From contig CANRHV010000014.1 in assembly GCA_947630505.1 (NCBI GenBank), positions 1 to 47,443 on the forward strand: a DNA stretch of 47,443 bases. The letters run 5' to 3'. The notes beneath the pieces are model-generated. The model was not told where the DNA came from and did no database searches. It saw nothing but the letters and a program-made list of their open reading frames with translations. This document shows positions 9,337-19,700 of the stretch, in pieces (the stretch's first letter is position 1; each line of letters begins with the position of its first letter). This DNA is from an uncultured Monoglobus sp. (GTDB lineage: Bacteria; Bacillota; Clostridia; Monoglobales; Monoglobaceae). A program made the translations under genes and the position numbers.

Positions 9337-11175
9337 TTATTCAACGGGTTTTATTATCATGTTTTCGAGCAGTTCCTCTCTTGGGAGGAAGGGGGCCAGG
9401 TCCTCAAGGGGCGGGCTCACCAGCGTGCCGTCGGGCAGACGCTTGGTGGCGCTTTTGGGCTCAAAGTTCTGGTCGGTCGAGACGAATATCTCGCAGAATA
9501 CCGCGCCGTCGGTTTTGAGCGCCTCGTCGACCGCGAGTTTCATCTCGGCGTTGCTTTTTGCGGATAGATATTTATAGCCGAAGGCTTCCGCCAGCTTTTT
9601 AAAGTCGGGGAAGCTCAGATCACCGCTTTCGGGGCCGATGCCCACCTTGGTGTGCTCGCCGAACAGATTGTTCTGGGTCTGCCTTATCGAGTGGTAGCCC
9701 TCATTGTTTATCAAAAATATTTTTATCGGCAGACGGTTGGTGATGATCGTTTGAAGCTCCTGCAGGTTCATCATAATGCTGCCGTCGCCCTCTATGCAGA
9801 TAGTCTCGCGCTTATCGGCCGCGACGCAGGCGCCTATCGCCGCGGGCAGACCGTAGCCCATGCTGGCGACAGCGCTGTTTATCAAAAACCTCGCGTCCTT
9901 TTTTATTATATAGTTATGGCTGCTCACAACGCAGGCGCTGCCGTTTGACACCACGGTCAGGTTCCCGTCGGGCAGGCTGCCGCTCAGATAATTTATAAAG
10001 GCGTACACATTGGCGGTCTTGCCGTTTTCCTCAAAGTGCCGCTTTTGTGTTACGGGGTATCGCTGTTTCCAATCGGCGCAGGTCTTAAGCCAGCCTTCGC
10101 CGCTGAAAACGGGTGCGGGCTCGCCCGACAAGGCGTTGTTCATTTTTTCAAAAAAGTCTTTGGCGTCGGCGCAGACCGGGATCTCGACGTGTATAGTCGT
10201 CTTTTTCAGCTCCGCCGGGTCGGCGTCCACCATTATTACGCGCGCCTCTCTCGCCCATGTTTGGTAGTTGTAGCCCACCTGCCGTATCGACAGGCGGTTG
10301 CCCACGGCCAAAATCAGGTCGGCGTTCTGCACCGCGAAGTTTCCCGCGCGGTCGCCCATTATTCCGCCGCGGCCTACATACAACGGGCTGTCGTTTTCGA
10401 TCGCGTCGATCGAGTCCCAGCAAGTGGCAATCGGTATCCCGAGCTTGTCCGCAGTCTCGCGGAAGGCGTCATATCCGCCCGAGAGCCGTATTCCGTTGCC
10501 CGCGTACAGCACGGGCCTTTTTGAGCTTTTGATCTTATTGATTATATCAAGAATTATATCGTCGGATACCGGAGCGGGCTTGGCGGCCGCATCCTCGTTT
10601 GGGTCGTAGGCGCGCAGCTCGTCCGTCTCTATCATGCAGCCCTGAAAGTTTACGGGAATATCTATCCAGACCGGGCCGCGTCTGCCGCTGGGCGCCAGAT
10701 AATACGCCTTTTCGAGGCAATAGCGGATGTCGAGCGGGTCCTCTATCATGACCGCGTATTTGCACATGGGGCTCACCGACTTTGTGATGTCGTACTCCTG
10801 ATCGCCCACCGCGCGCAGGGGCAGACCGTCGGTGAATTTTTCCATATACCGCGCGGTCGTGTCGTATCTGACCTGGCCGGATATAACGAACATCGGCACC
10901 GAGTCGAGCCAGGCGCCCAGCACGCCCGTTATGGCGTTTGTGCCTCCCGGGCCCGTCGTCACGCACAGCGCGGCCATGGTGTTGTTTACGCGGGCGTAGC
11001 TCTCCGCGGCTATGGCGCAGGCCTGCTCGTGATGGTTAAAAAGACACTTGAGACCTTCTTTGTGGCCCAGCGCGTCGTTCAGGTGCATGGCTCCGCCGCC
11101 GGTCACCATAAAGCAGTCATGAATTCCGTGGTTTACCAAAAAATCCGCCACATAATCCGCCAGTCTGATCTTCAT
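9337..11175 (-). CDS. thiamine-diphosphate enzyme, acetolactate synthase-like (possible YerE-type)
   Basis: This 612-residue protein has the three-domain acetolactate-synthase fold. The catalytic Glu50 is in NHHEQACAIAAESYAR, followed by TTGPGGTNAITG, a middle domain, and the TPP/Mg motif GDGSIMMN near residue 461 with INNEGYHSIR. I chose the second ATG: AAAGGA lies 12 nt upstream of it but directly abuts the first one. A biosynthetic acetolactate synthase would normally sit with ilvN or ilvC; neither is here. The location facing a CDP-3,6-dideoxyhexose operon instead suggests the YerE role, where pyruvate-derived acetyl is added to C4 of CDP-4-keto-3,6-dideoxyglucose to make a branched sugar. 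That role is inference from context. Other sugar-modifying decarboxylases are possible. Confidence 0.75.
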   Translation of the reverse strand: MKIRLADYVADFLVNHGIHDCFMVTGGGAMHLNDALGHKEGLKCLFNHHEQACAIAAESYARVNNTMAALCVTTGPGGTNAITGVLGAWLDSVPMFVISGQVRYDTTARYMEKFTDGLPLRAVGDQEYDITKSVSPMCKYAVMIEDPLDIRYCLEKAYYLAPSGRRGPVWIDIPVNFQGCMIETDELRAYDPNEDAAAKPAPVSDDIILDIINKIKSSKRPVLYAGNGIRLSGGYDAFRETADKLGIPIATCWDSIDAIENDSPLYVGRGGIMGDRAGNFAVQNADLILAVGNRLSIRQVGYNYQTWAREARVIMVDADPAELKKTTIHVEIPVCADAKDFFEKMNNALSGEPAPVFSGEGWLKTCADWKQRYPVTQKRHFEENGKTANVYAFINYLSGSLPDGNLTVVSNGSACVVSSHNYIIKKDARFLINSAVASMGYGLPAAIGACVAADKRETICIEGDGSIMMNLQELQTIITNRLPIKIFLINNEGYHSIRQTQNNLFGEHTKVGIGPESGDLSFPDFKKLAEAFGYKYLSAKSNAEMKLAVDEALKTDGAVFCEIFVSTDQNFEPKSATKRLPDGTLVSPPLEDLAPFLPREELLENMIIKPVE

Positions 11176-11271
11176 GCTTATAATCATTCCTTTCGGTTTT
11201 TTGCTTGATCAATACAAAGCGTATTATATCAAATACAATTAAAAATGTCAACCATAATCGGCTTCCGCAAT

Positions 11272-11300
11272 AAAAAGGAACGCGCCGCGCGGGCGCGTTC
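11272..11300 (-). terminator. intrinsic terminator of the phosphoglucomutase gene
   Basis: A 9-bp stem (GAACGCGCC / GGCGCGTTC) is followed on the minus strand by a T run, just after the phosphoglucomutase stop codon. Confidence 0.8.
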
Positions 11301-11312
11301 TTTGTGTAGTGC

Positions 11313-13034
11313 TTATTTAACGATCTCGTCAACGTCGGCTTTGACTTTTTCGAGAAGCTCGTTGGCCTCTTCCTCGGTCTCGCCCTTCATCAGGCAGTAT
11401 ACCTTGATCTTGGGCTCGGTGCCCGAGGGACGGATAACGAAGTTGTTCTTGTCCTCAAGCTCCAGATAGATAACGTTCGACTGAGGCAGCAGGATCTTTG
11501 ACTTCTCGCCCGTCAGAAGATCGACGCGCTCGCTTGTCAGGTAGTCGCGTATCGCGATGACCTTCTTGCCGGCCACCGACTTGGGCGGGTTGGAACGGAT
11601 GTTGTCCATTGTGGACTTGATCTTGGCGAGGCCCTCGATTCCCTCGAGAGTTACCGAAACGACCTGCTCTTTGTAGTAGCCGTACTTTTTGTATATCTTG
11701 TCCATCTGCTCAAAGATTGAGCTGCCCTTTTCCTGATAGTAGAGCGCCATCTCGGCGATCAGCATTGTGGCAACGACCGCGTCCTTGTCGCGGGCGTATG
11801 TGCCCTTTAAGTAGCCGTAGCTTTCCTCAAAGCCGAACAGGTATGTGCCGACTCCGGTCTCCTCGGATTCCTTTATCTTCTCGCCGATGAACTTAAAGCC
11901 GGTCAGAACTTCCTTCATGTCGATGCCGTAGGCGTCGCAGATGTCCTTGACGATGTTGGTGGTAACGATCGTCTTTACTATATAACCGTCCTTCGGAACG
12001 GCGTTCTTTTCTTTGAGCGCCGAGAGTATATACTCGGAGAGCAGAGCGCCCACCTGGTTTCCGGTGAAGTTCACATACTCGCCCTCGTCATTTTTAACCA
12101 GGATTCCCACACGGTCGCTGTCGGGGTCGGTGCCGACGATCAGGTCGGCGCCGCAGTCCTTGGCGTAGCCTATCGCAAGGTGGAAGCCCTCTTTATACTC
12201 GGGGTTGGGGAACTCGACCGTCGGGAAGTCGCCGTCGGGCAGCTCCTGCTCCTTAACGACAACAACGTTGTCAAAGCCCACGCGCTTTAATATCTTTCTC
12301 ACGGGCTTGTTGCCCGCGCCGTGGAACGGGGTGTAAACAAATTTCAAAGTGCCGCCCTTTTCCTTCGCCAGTTCGGGGTTCACGCACTGCTCCTGAACTC
12401 TGTCGAGATAAACCTCCTCGACCTCGTCGCCTATCATAACGATCAGGCCTTTTTCTATCGCTTCCTCAAAGTCCATTTTCTTAACGCCCGTGAAGATGTC
12501 GGTCTTTTCGATCTCCTCGAGAACGATGGCCGCAAGCTCGGGATTGAGCTGGGCGCCGTCCGCGCCGTACGCCTTGTAGCCGTTGTACTTCGCCGGGTTG
12601 TGGCTGGCGGTCACCGCGATGCCCGCGGTGGTCTTTAAATATCCGACCGAGAACGAAAGCTCGGGAACCGGCTTCAGCTCCTCAAACAGATACGCCTTGA
12701 TGCCGTTGGCGGCCAGTATCTGGGCGGCTTCCTTCGCGAAAACGTCCGACTTATGACGGCTGTCGTAAGCGATAACAACGCTCAGGTCGGCGTCCGCGCC
12801 GTTTGTCTTGATAAGCTGATTGGCAAGGCCCTGGGTCGCCTGGCCCACAACATACTCGTTCATGCGGTTGATGCCCGCGCCGAGAACGCCTCTGAGGCCC
12901 GCGGTTCCAAACTCCAGCGGCTTATAGAAGCGGTCCTTGATCTCATCCTCGTCGCCGCGGATAGCCTCAAGCTCCTTGACGGTCTCCTCGTCCGCCTCCT
13001 TGAGCCATCTCTCGTATTCAGCTAAGTAGTCCAT
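11313..13034 (-). CDS. pgcA: alpha-phosphoglucomutase / phosphomannomutase
   Basis: It interconverts hexose-6- and hexose-1-phosphates, and so can supply glucose-1-phosphate for CDP- or UDP-glucose. The 573-residue length matches Firmicute PgcA. All four family motifs are visible: the phosphoserine loop TASHNP with Ser144, the metal site GTDPDSDRVG, the sugar-recognition loop GFEESYGYL, and the phosphate-binding RPSGTEPKIK near the C-terminus. The start has GGAGG at good spacing. The gene stands alone with its own terminator, but its position beside the rfb locus makes biochemical sense, because RfbF uses glucose-1-phosphate. Confidence 0.93.
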   Translation of the reverse strand: MDYLAEYERWLKEADEETVKELEAIRGDEDEIKDRFYKPLEFGTAGLRGVLGAGINRMNEYVVGQATQGLANQLIKTNGADADLSVVIAYDSRHKSDVFAKEAAQILAANGIKAYLFEELKPVPELSFSVGYLKTTAGIAVTASHNPAKYNGYKAYGADGAQLNPELAAIVLEEIEKTDIFTGVKKMDFEEAIEKGLIVMIGDEVEEVYLDRVQEQCVNPELAKEKGGTLKFVYTPFHGAGNKPVRKILKRVGFDNVVVVKEQELPDGDFPTVEFPNPEYKEGFHLAIGYAKDCGADLIVGTDPDSDRVGILVKNDEGEYVNFTGNQVGALLSEYILSALKEKNAVPKDGYIVKTIVTTNIVKDICDAYGIDMKEVLTGFKFIGEKIKESEETGVGTYLFGFEESYGYLKGTYARDKDAVVATMLIAEMALYYQEKGSSIFEQMDKIYKKYGYYKEQVVSVTLEGIEGLAKIKSTMDNIRSNPPKSVAGKKVIAIRDYLTSERVDLLTGEKSKILLPQSNVIYLELEDKNNFVIRPSGTEPKIKVYCLMKGETEEEANELLEKVKADVDEIVK

Positions 13035-13197
13035 AATAAATACCTCCGTTTTAATTAATATAAGTAAAATTAATATATTATTCTTGAGATTATTCCATAC
13101 ATATTCATTATACTACTATACCGCGCGGATTTCAACTGCTTTTAATGTAAAAAAATGCCTGTGATTTTTGTGTAATATTTCATGTTAGTGTCTGCGT

Positions 13198-13533
13198 TCA
13201 GAGGCTTCTGTACGAGGCTTTTATCGCTTTTACCGAATCGGAAAGCAGCTTGAGCTCCTTTTTGTCACAATCTTCAAGTTCGCGCTGTATGAAATGTTTG
13301 TAAGCTTTTTCCGAGACCGAGAGGCTGTCGCACAGTAAAGAATCCGCCGATACGTCAAGAACATTCGCGATATTTACCAAAACCGGCAGACTGAGTTTGG
13401 TGTTGGCTGTTTCGATATGACTGAGATGAACGGGAGATATTTCCGCCATTTCGGCCAGTTTTTCCTGTGACAGCTGCCTTCGCAGTCTTTCGTTTCTGAT
13501 TCTTTTTCCTATTGCAATATAGTTAAGATTCAT
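13198..13533 (-). CDS. XRE-family helix-turn-helix regulator
   Basis: This 111-residue cytoplasmic DNA-binding protein starts at the ATG with AAGGAG 8 nt upstream; an in-frame GTG three codons earlier overlaps that site and is unlikely. The Cro/C1-type HTH spans about residues 6-62 (GKRIRNERLRRQLSQEKLAE, then SPVHLSHIETANTKLSLPVL). The C-terminal 45 residues are helical and charged and may allow dimerisation. It is divergent from the giant surface-protein gene at 13721. The intervening region carries a duplicated 24-bp sequence that is a good operator candidate, so it probably controls itself and that gene. Confidence 0.85.
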   Translation of the reverse strand: MNLNYIAIGKRIRNERLRRQLSQEKLAEMAEISPVHLSHIETANTKLSLPVLVNIANVLDVSADSLLCDSLSVSEKAYKHFIQRELEDCDKKELKLLSDSVKAIKASYRSL

Positions 13534-13565
13534 AAACAGCACTCCTTAAATTTGTTTATTATATA

Positions 13566-13621
13566 TATTGTAAAATCAAAATGACCGTGATAAAATATAT
13601 TGTATAGTCAAAATGACCATG
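13566..13621. promoter_or_regulatory. paired operator-like direct repeats between XRE gene and giant surface protein
   Basis: Two 24-bp direct repeats start at 13566 and 13598, 32 bp apart (about three helical turns). They share TATTGTA followed by TCAAAATGACC, then RTG, with 4 differences. They lie in the divergent intergenic region between the regulator and the surface protein, as expected for binding sites of the XRE protein. The rest of 13534-13720 is AT-rich and must hold both promoters; I could not assign either with confidence. Confidence 0.55.
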
Positions 13622-13720
13622 TAATATAAATTTGTGCAGAATGTATTAAATTAATATTACGATTATTTAAATGTTATATGAAAAATAAATTAATATTATA
13701 TTATAAACGGAGGAAACGAC

Positions 13721-16700
13721 ATGAAAAAACAAAAACTTATCGCGATGGCTGTGTCTTTTATGATGCTTGTTATGTCATTGCCCGTTTTGAGCTTCGCCGA
13801 GGAGGAACCGTCTTCGGCGCCGCCCGAAACATACGAAACAACGGAAGCGACGGAAGCATTTGCGGAAAGTCCGCAAGACCAAGCGGAAATGGATTATTCT
13901 GAGGTTAATTCGGATAATAATGTTGAGCTTGCAGACAGTGGTGCAACATACTATATTTCCAATGTTGAGGAGCTTAATGCTGTAAGAAATGATTTGTCCG
14001 GAACATATTATCTAACTCAGGATATTGATCTGTCAAACTATGGTGATTGGATCCCGATTGGCCATACCGCCAATTCAAGCCAATCATTCAGCGGTGTATT
14101 TAACGGTCAGGGATATAAGATTACGGGTATGACCATTAATTCAAACGAATATACCTACACCGGTTTGTTCGGAGAGGTTTCAGGAACGATCACCAATCTC
14201 GGAGTATCGGGCAATATAACAACTACAACGGATAATGTAGGATTGCTTGCGGGATGTGTAACGAACGGTAATATAACGAATTGCTATACCACAGGAAGCA
14301 TAGAAGCTAAACAATATGTCGGAGGTTTAATAGGAGAAACAAAAGTTGGTTATTACACCAATGTGTTAATAGAAAATTGTTATTCACGCGCAAGTATAAC
14401 CGGATTAAAGACAGGTGAATCCAATTACATGGGAGGATTGATCGGTTATGATGATTCATATGATGACAATAATAAGACAGTCATAAAACGCTGCTATTCA
14501 ACGGGCTATATAAGAACAAAGAATGATAACGCCGTGTATGGTGGCTTAATAGGACAAATTGACGGCTATACAGTCAGTCTGTTTAACTATTACGATCGAA
14601 CGACGGCAAAAACACTCGACACAGACAGAAGCTTTGCGGCAACAACGGCGCAAATGAAAAACCAAAATACATTCACAGGCTGGGATTTTGAAAATGTATG
14701 GGGTATTTCTTCGGATATAAATGACGGTTATCCGTATTTAAAGTTTGGAACAAGCACATTTAGCATAACCGGCTCCGGAACTGAGTTAAGTCCGTATATG
14801 ATATATAATCAAAATGATTTAATTGCTATTATTGAGGGCAAGATCGGAGATGCGGATTCATATTATGAGCTTGCGAATGATATAGTTTTGGATGCCACAT
14901 TCTGGACGCCGATAGGCGGCAACAAAAGCGGACGGAATTTTGACGGTAATTTTAACGGAGCGGGATATACGATCTCGGGACTGAATATCACGCAGGATAA
15001 TTTCACCTGCAGCGGTTTGTTCGGAGAGGTTTCGGGAACAATCACCAATCTCGGAGTATCGGGCAATATAACAACTACAACGGATAATGTAGGATTGCTT
15101 GCGGGATGTGTAACGAACGGTAATATAACGAATTGCTATACCACAGGAAGCATAGAAGCTAAACAATATGTCGGAGGTTTAATAGGAGAAACAAAAGTTG
15201 GTTATTACACCAATGTGTTAATAGAAAATTGTTATTCACGCGCAAGTATAACCGGATTAAAGACAGGTGAATCCAATTACATGGGAGGATTGATCGGTTA
15301 TGATGATTCATATGATGACAATAATAAGACAGTCATAAAACGCTGCTATTCAACGGGCTATATAAGAACAAAGAATGATAACGCCGTGTATGGTGGCTTA
15401 ATAGGACAAATTGACGGCTATACAGTCAGTCTGTTTAACTATTACGATCAAACGACAGCAAAAACACTTGACACAGACAGAAGCTTTGCGGCAACAACGG
15501 CGCAAATGAAAAACCGAAATACATTCACAGGCTGGGATTTTGAAAATGTATGGGGCGTTTCTTCGGATATCAACGACGGTTATCCGTATCTTAAATTTGG
15601 CGAATATGAATATGATAATATCGGCTCGGGTTCAAAGTATGACCCGTATATGATCTATTCTGTAGAGGATCTGATTGCTATTACAGAAGGCAGAATAGGC
15701 AAAACTGATTCATATTACGAGCTTGCGAATGATATAGTTTTGGATGCCACGTTCTGGACGCCGATAGGCGGCAACAGAAGCGGACGGAATTTTGACGGTA
15801 ATTTTAACGGAGCGGGATATACGATCTCGGGACTGAATATCACGCAGGATAATTTCACCTACAGTGGTTTGTTCGGAGAGGTTTCGGGAACGATCACAAA
15901 TCTTGGTGTAGACGGTAATATAACAACTACAACGGATAATGTAGGATTGCTTGCGGGATGTGTAACGAACGGTAATATAACAAATTGCTATACCACAGGA
16001 AGCATAGAAGCTAAACAATATGTCGGAGGATTAATAGGAGAAACAAAAGTTGGTTATTACACCAATGTGTTGATAGAAAATTGTTATTCACGCGCAAGTA
16101 TAACCGGATTAAAGACAGGTGAATCCAATTACATGGGAGGATTGATCGGTTATGATGATTCATATGATGACAATAATAAGACAGTCATAAAACGCTGCTA
16201 TTCAACGGGCTATATAAGAACAAAGAATGATAACGCCGTGTATGGTGGCTTAATAGGACAAATTGACGGCTATACAGTCAGTCTGTTTAACTATTACGAT
16301 CAAACGACAGCAAAAACACTTGACACAGACAGAAGCTTTGCGGCAACAACGGCGCAAATGAAAAACCGAAATACATTCACAGGCTGGGATTTTGAAAATG
16401 TATGGGGCGTTTCTTCGGATATCAACGACGGTTATCCGTATCTTAAATTTGGCGAATATGAATATGATAATATCGGCTCGGGTTCAAAGTATGACCCGTA
16501 TATGATCTATTCTGTAGAGGATCTGATTGCTATTACAGAAGGCAGAATAGGCAAAACTGATTCATATTACGAGCTTGCGAATGATATAGTTTTGGATGCC
16601 ACGTTCTGGACGCCGATAGGCGGCAACAGAAGCGGACGGAATTTTGACGGTAATTTTAACGGAGCGGGATATACGATCTCGGGACTGAATATCACGCAGG

Positions 16701-19700
16701 ATAATTTCACCTGCAGCGGTTTGTTCGGAGAGGTTTCGGGAACAATCACCAATCTCGGTGTAGACGGAAATATAGCAACTACAACGAACAATGTGGGATT
16801 ACTTGCCGGATACGTGACAAACGGCAGTGTAACAAATTGTTATTCTGTCGGCAGCGTTGAGGCAAAACAGTATGTCGGAGGATTAATAGGAGAAACAAAA
16901 GTTGGTTATTACACCAATGCGTTGATAGAAAATTGCTATTCACGCGCAAGCATAACCGGCTTAAAGACAGGCGCATCCAACTATATGGGCGGATTGATCG
17001 GTTGTGCTGGTTCATACAGCGGCAGTAATAAAACGGTCATAAACAATTGTTACTCTACGGGCTACATAAAGCCTGAAAACACCTCGGCTTCAAATGTCGG
17101 TGGATTCATTGGTTATAAAGATGGTTATACAGAAGTAACCGCGTGTTATTACGATCAAAATACAAGCGGCAGAAACGATGAAGGTAAAGGAATAGGATTG
17201 ACGACCGAAGATGCGAAAGAGCAATTAACGTATACGGTATGGGATTTCACGGACGTATGGGGAATATCACCCAATAAGAATAACGGATATCCGTATTTGC
17301 AGGCTGTAGAACCGCATGATCCTATTGCGCCTCCGCCCACGGCTAAGCCAACACCTACGGCTACACCATCGCCAACGCCAATTCCCGAGATAACGCCTAC
17401 GCCGGTGCCTACAGCTGTTCCGGTGACGCCAACTCCCGTGATAACGCCCACTCCCGTACCCACGGATGTTCCGGTGACGCCGACGCCCACAGCTAAACCC
17501 ACGGCAACACCTAAGCCCACGGCGACGCCCACGCCAAAACCTACAGCGACGCCTAAGCCTACGGCGACACCCACGGCGACGCCCGTGCCTATGGCGACGG
17601 ATGTTCCGGTGACGGCAACGCCCAAACCTACGGTAACGCCAACGCCCATCCCGACGCTCGCGCCGACGCCGGCAACGGAAGTACCCGTGGATCAGTATTA
17701 CTGGAAAGCGTCAAGCGGTGACGAGTATAAGAAAGCGGGAGAGGAGTTTATGCGCGGCCTTGTGGGAACAAGTCAACTTGAAAAAGCGGTTATCGGTGAA
17801 AGCACCTTTAAAGACGGCTTCAGCAATAATTTTGCCATAACATCTAATAGTGCGAATGGCTATTGGAGTAACGGAAAAGCCGGAGGTTGTGCTATGAAAT
17901 ACACTGCTGCGGAAAGCGGCAACTTTACGATATACGCATATGGCATGTCAGTCCAAGATCCACCGGCAAAATTCTATGCGGTTCAGGAGGGCGCGACTGA
18001 TCTCGAACGTGATAATATTGGCAGCGTTTTGATTGATGAGTATAGCAAAAAAGTGATTTGCCAAATTTATGTAAAAGCCGGCTCCGTATATTATTTCCTA
18101 ATCCCGGGCTCAAGAGCTCGATTCGTGGGCGCTAAGTTCGAAGAAAGTACTGAGCCAATACCCACCGAGGCGCCGATCACGCTCAGCGGTATCAGGATAA
18201 AGGCGCAGCCCGACAAGACCACAGTGGTCGAGGGCACGGCGCTTGATACGAGCGGCCTCAAGGTCGAGGCTGTATACAGCGACGGAAAAACCGAGGAGAT
18301 AAGCGACTATACATTGAGCGGCTATGACATGAACCGCATAGGAGAGCAGACCATCACGGTCGAGTATATGGGATATACGGCGAACTTTAATATAACCGTG
18401 GTTCAAAAGAGCATGATAGGTCTTGTTATAGCGCAAAAGCCGAACAAGCGCGCGTACGCGCAGGGCGAGCAGCTTGACACGGCGGGAATGATCGTGAGCG
18501 CGCTGTACAACAACGGCACAAGCGAGGAGATCACAGGCTATAATGTTTCGGGCTATGATCCGAATTATGTCGGAAGTCAGACTATAACCGTTTCGCATAA
18601 CGGATTTTCGGCGGCGTTCACCGTGACGGTGTCTGCAAAGGAGCAGCCCGCGGGCATGGCCGAGACGCCCAAGATAAGCATATCGAGCTTTATAGGCGGA
18701 AAAACCGTGACATTGACGACGGCCACCGAGGGCGCGCGGATTTACTACACGCTTGACGGAACGGCGCCAAATACATCATCAAATTTCTACGGCGAACCGA
18801 TAACCCTGACCGAGACGGCCTCGGTAAAGGCTATAGCCGTTAAAGACGGAATGAACCCCAGCAAGACCGCAGGCGGCAAGATAACCGTCGGCAATACCGA
18901 AACGCCAACATCCAGCCATAAGGCGGGACAGCTTGAGGTAGGAACGGTAATAACGCTGCGCTCCGAGACCTCGGGCTCGATGATATACTATACCACGGAT
19001 GGCAGCGAGCCCACGACAGAGAGCAAGAGATATTCGGGCGGCATAGCGATAACCGACGACGTTACGATAAAGGCGATAGCCGTAAAGGACGGCTGCAAAA
19101 ACAGCGGAATATTCGAGGCGGCGTACACGGTGCCGAAGATAGAGCCGGGAAGCGCGGCGATATCTGTCGGCTCGGTATCGGGAGCCGCGGGCGACACGCT
19201 GTCGATCCCCGTATATCTGTTTGCGGACGGAGATTCGGGAATAACCGAGTACCGCTTAACTATAAACTACGACGCGTCTAAGTTTGATTATGAGTCGGTA
19301 ACACCCGCCGAGGGAGCGTCGGATTCCGATTTGTTCACATCGGTGGGCAAAGGCGCTGTGACGGTGCTGTACAGCGGAGCTGCGATAGAGAGCGGCGAGG
19401 TATGCGATATAAACCTGAAGGCGCTTGAGAGCGACGAGGACGGCGAGTATCCGATCTCGATTCAAAAGGACAGCGTGAAGCTGACCGCCGCGGAGCAGAA
19501 AGAGTTTAACATTGACGTGACCGACGGAGCGATAACATTGATAGGCTCGATAAACTCGAACCTTGAGCTTAAATCCGACGTAATGCTGACCGACGCGAGC
19601 GGAAACGACATAACCGACAAGAGCGGCATAAAAGGTGACGTGACGGCGAACGTGACGCTTGAGAACGCGAGCGGAGACGTGGCGATCGAGCCGATGACCG

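Noticed and set aside
9337-11175. Calling the TPP enzyme ilvB
   Set aside because: No small subunit or other branched-chain amino acid genes are nearby and it faces a CDP-dideoxysugar operon; the sugar-modifying role is at least as likely, so no symbol was given.
14161-17150. Regular repeats considered as a CRISPR-like or satellite array
   Set aside because: The period is 852 bp, in frame and protein-coding, with no spacers.
17155-17649. 164-codon minus-strand frame rich in Val and Gly
   Set aside because: It is the complement of the Thr/Pro-rich linker codons of the giant surface protein.
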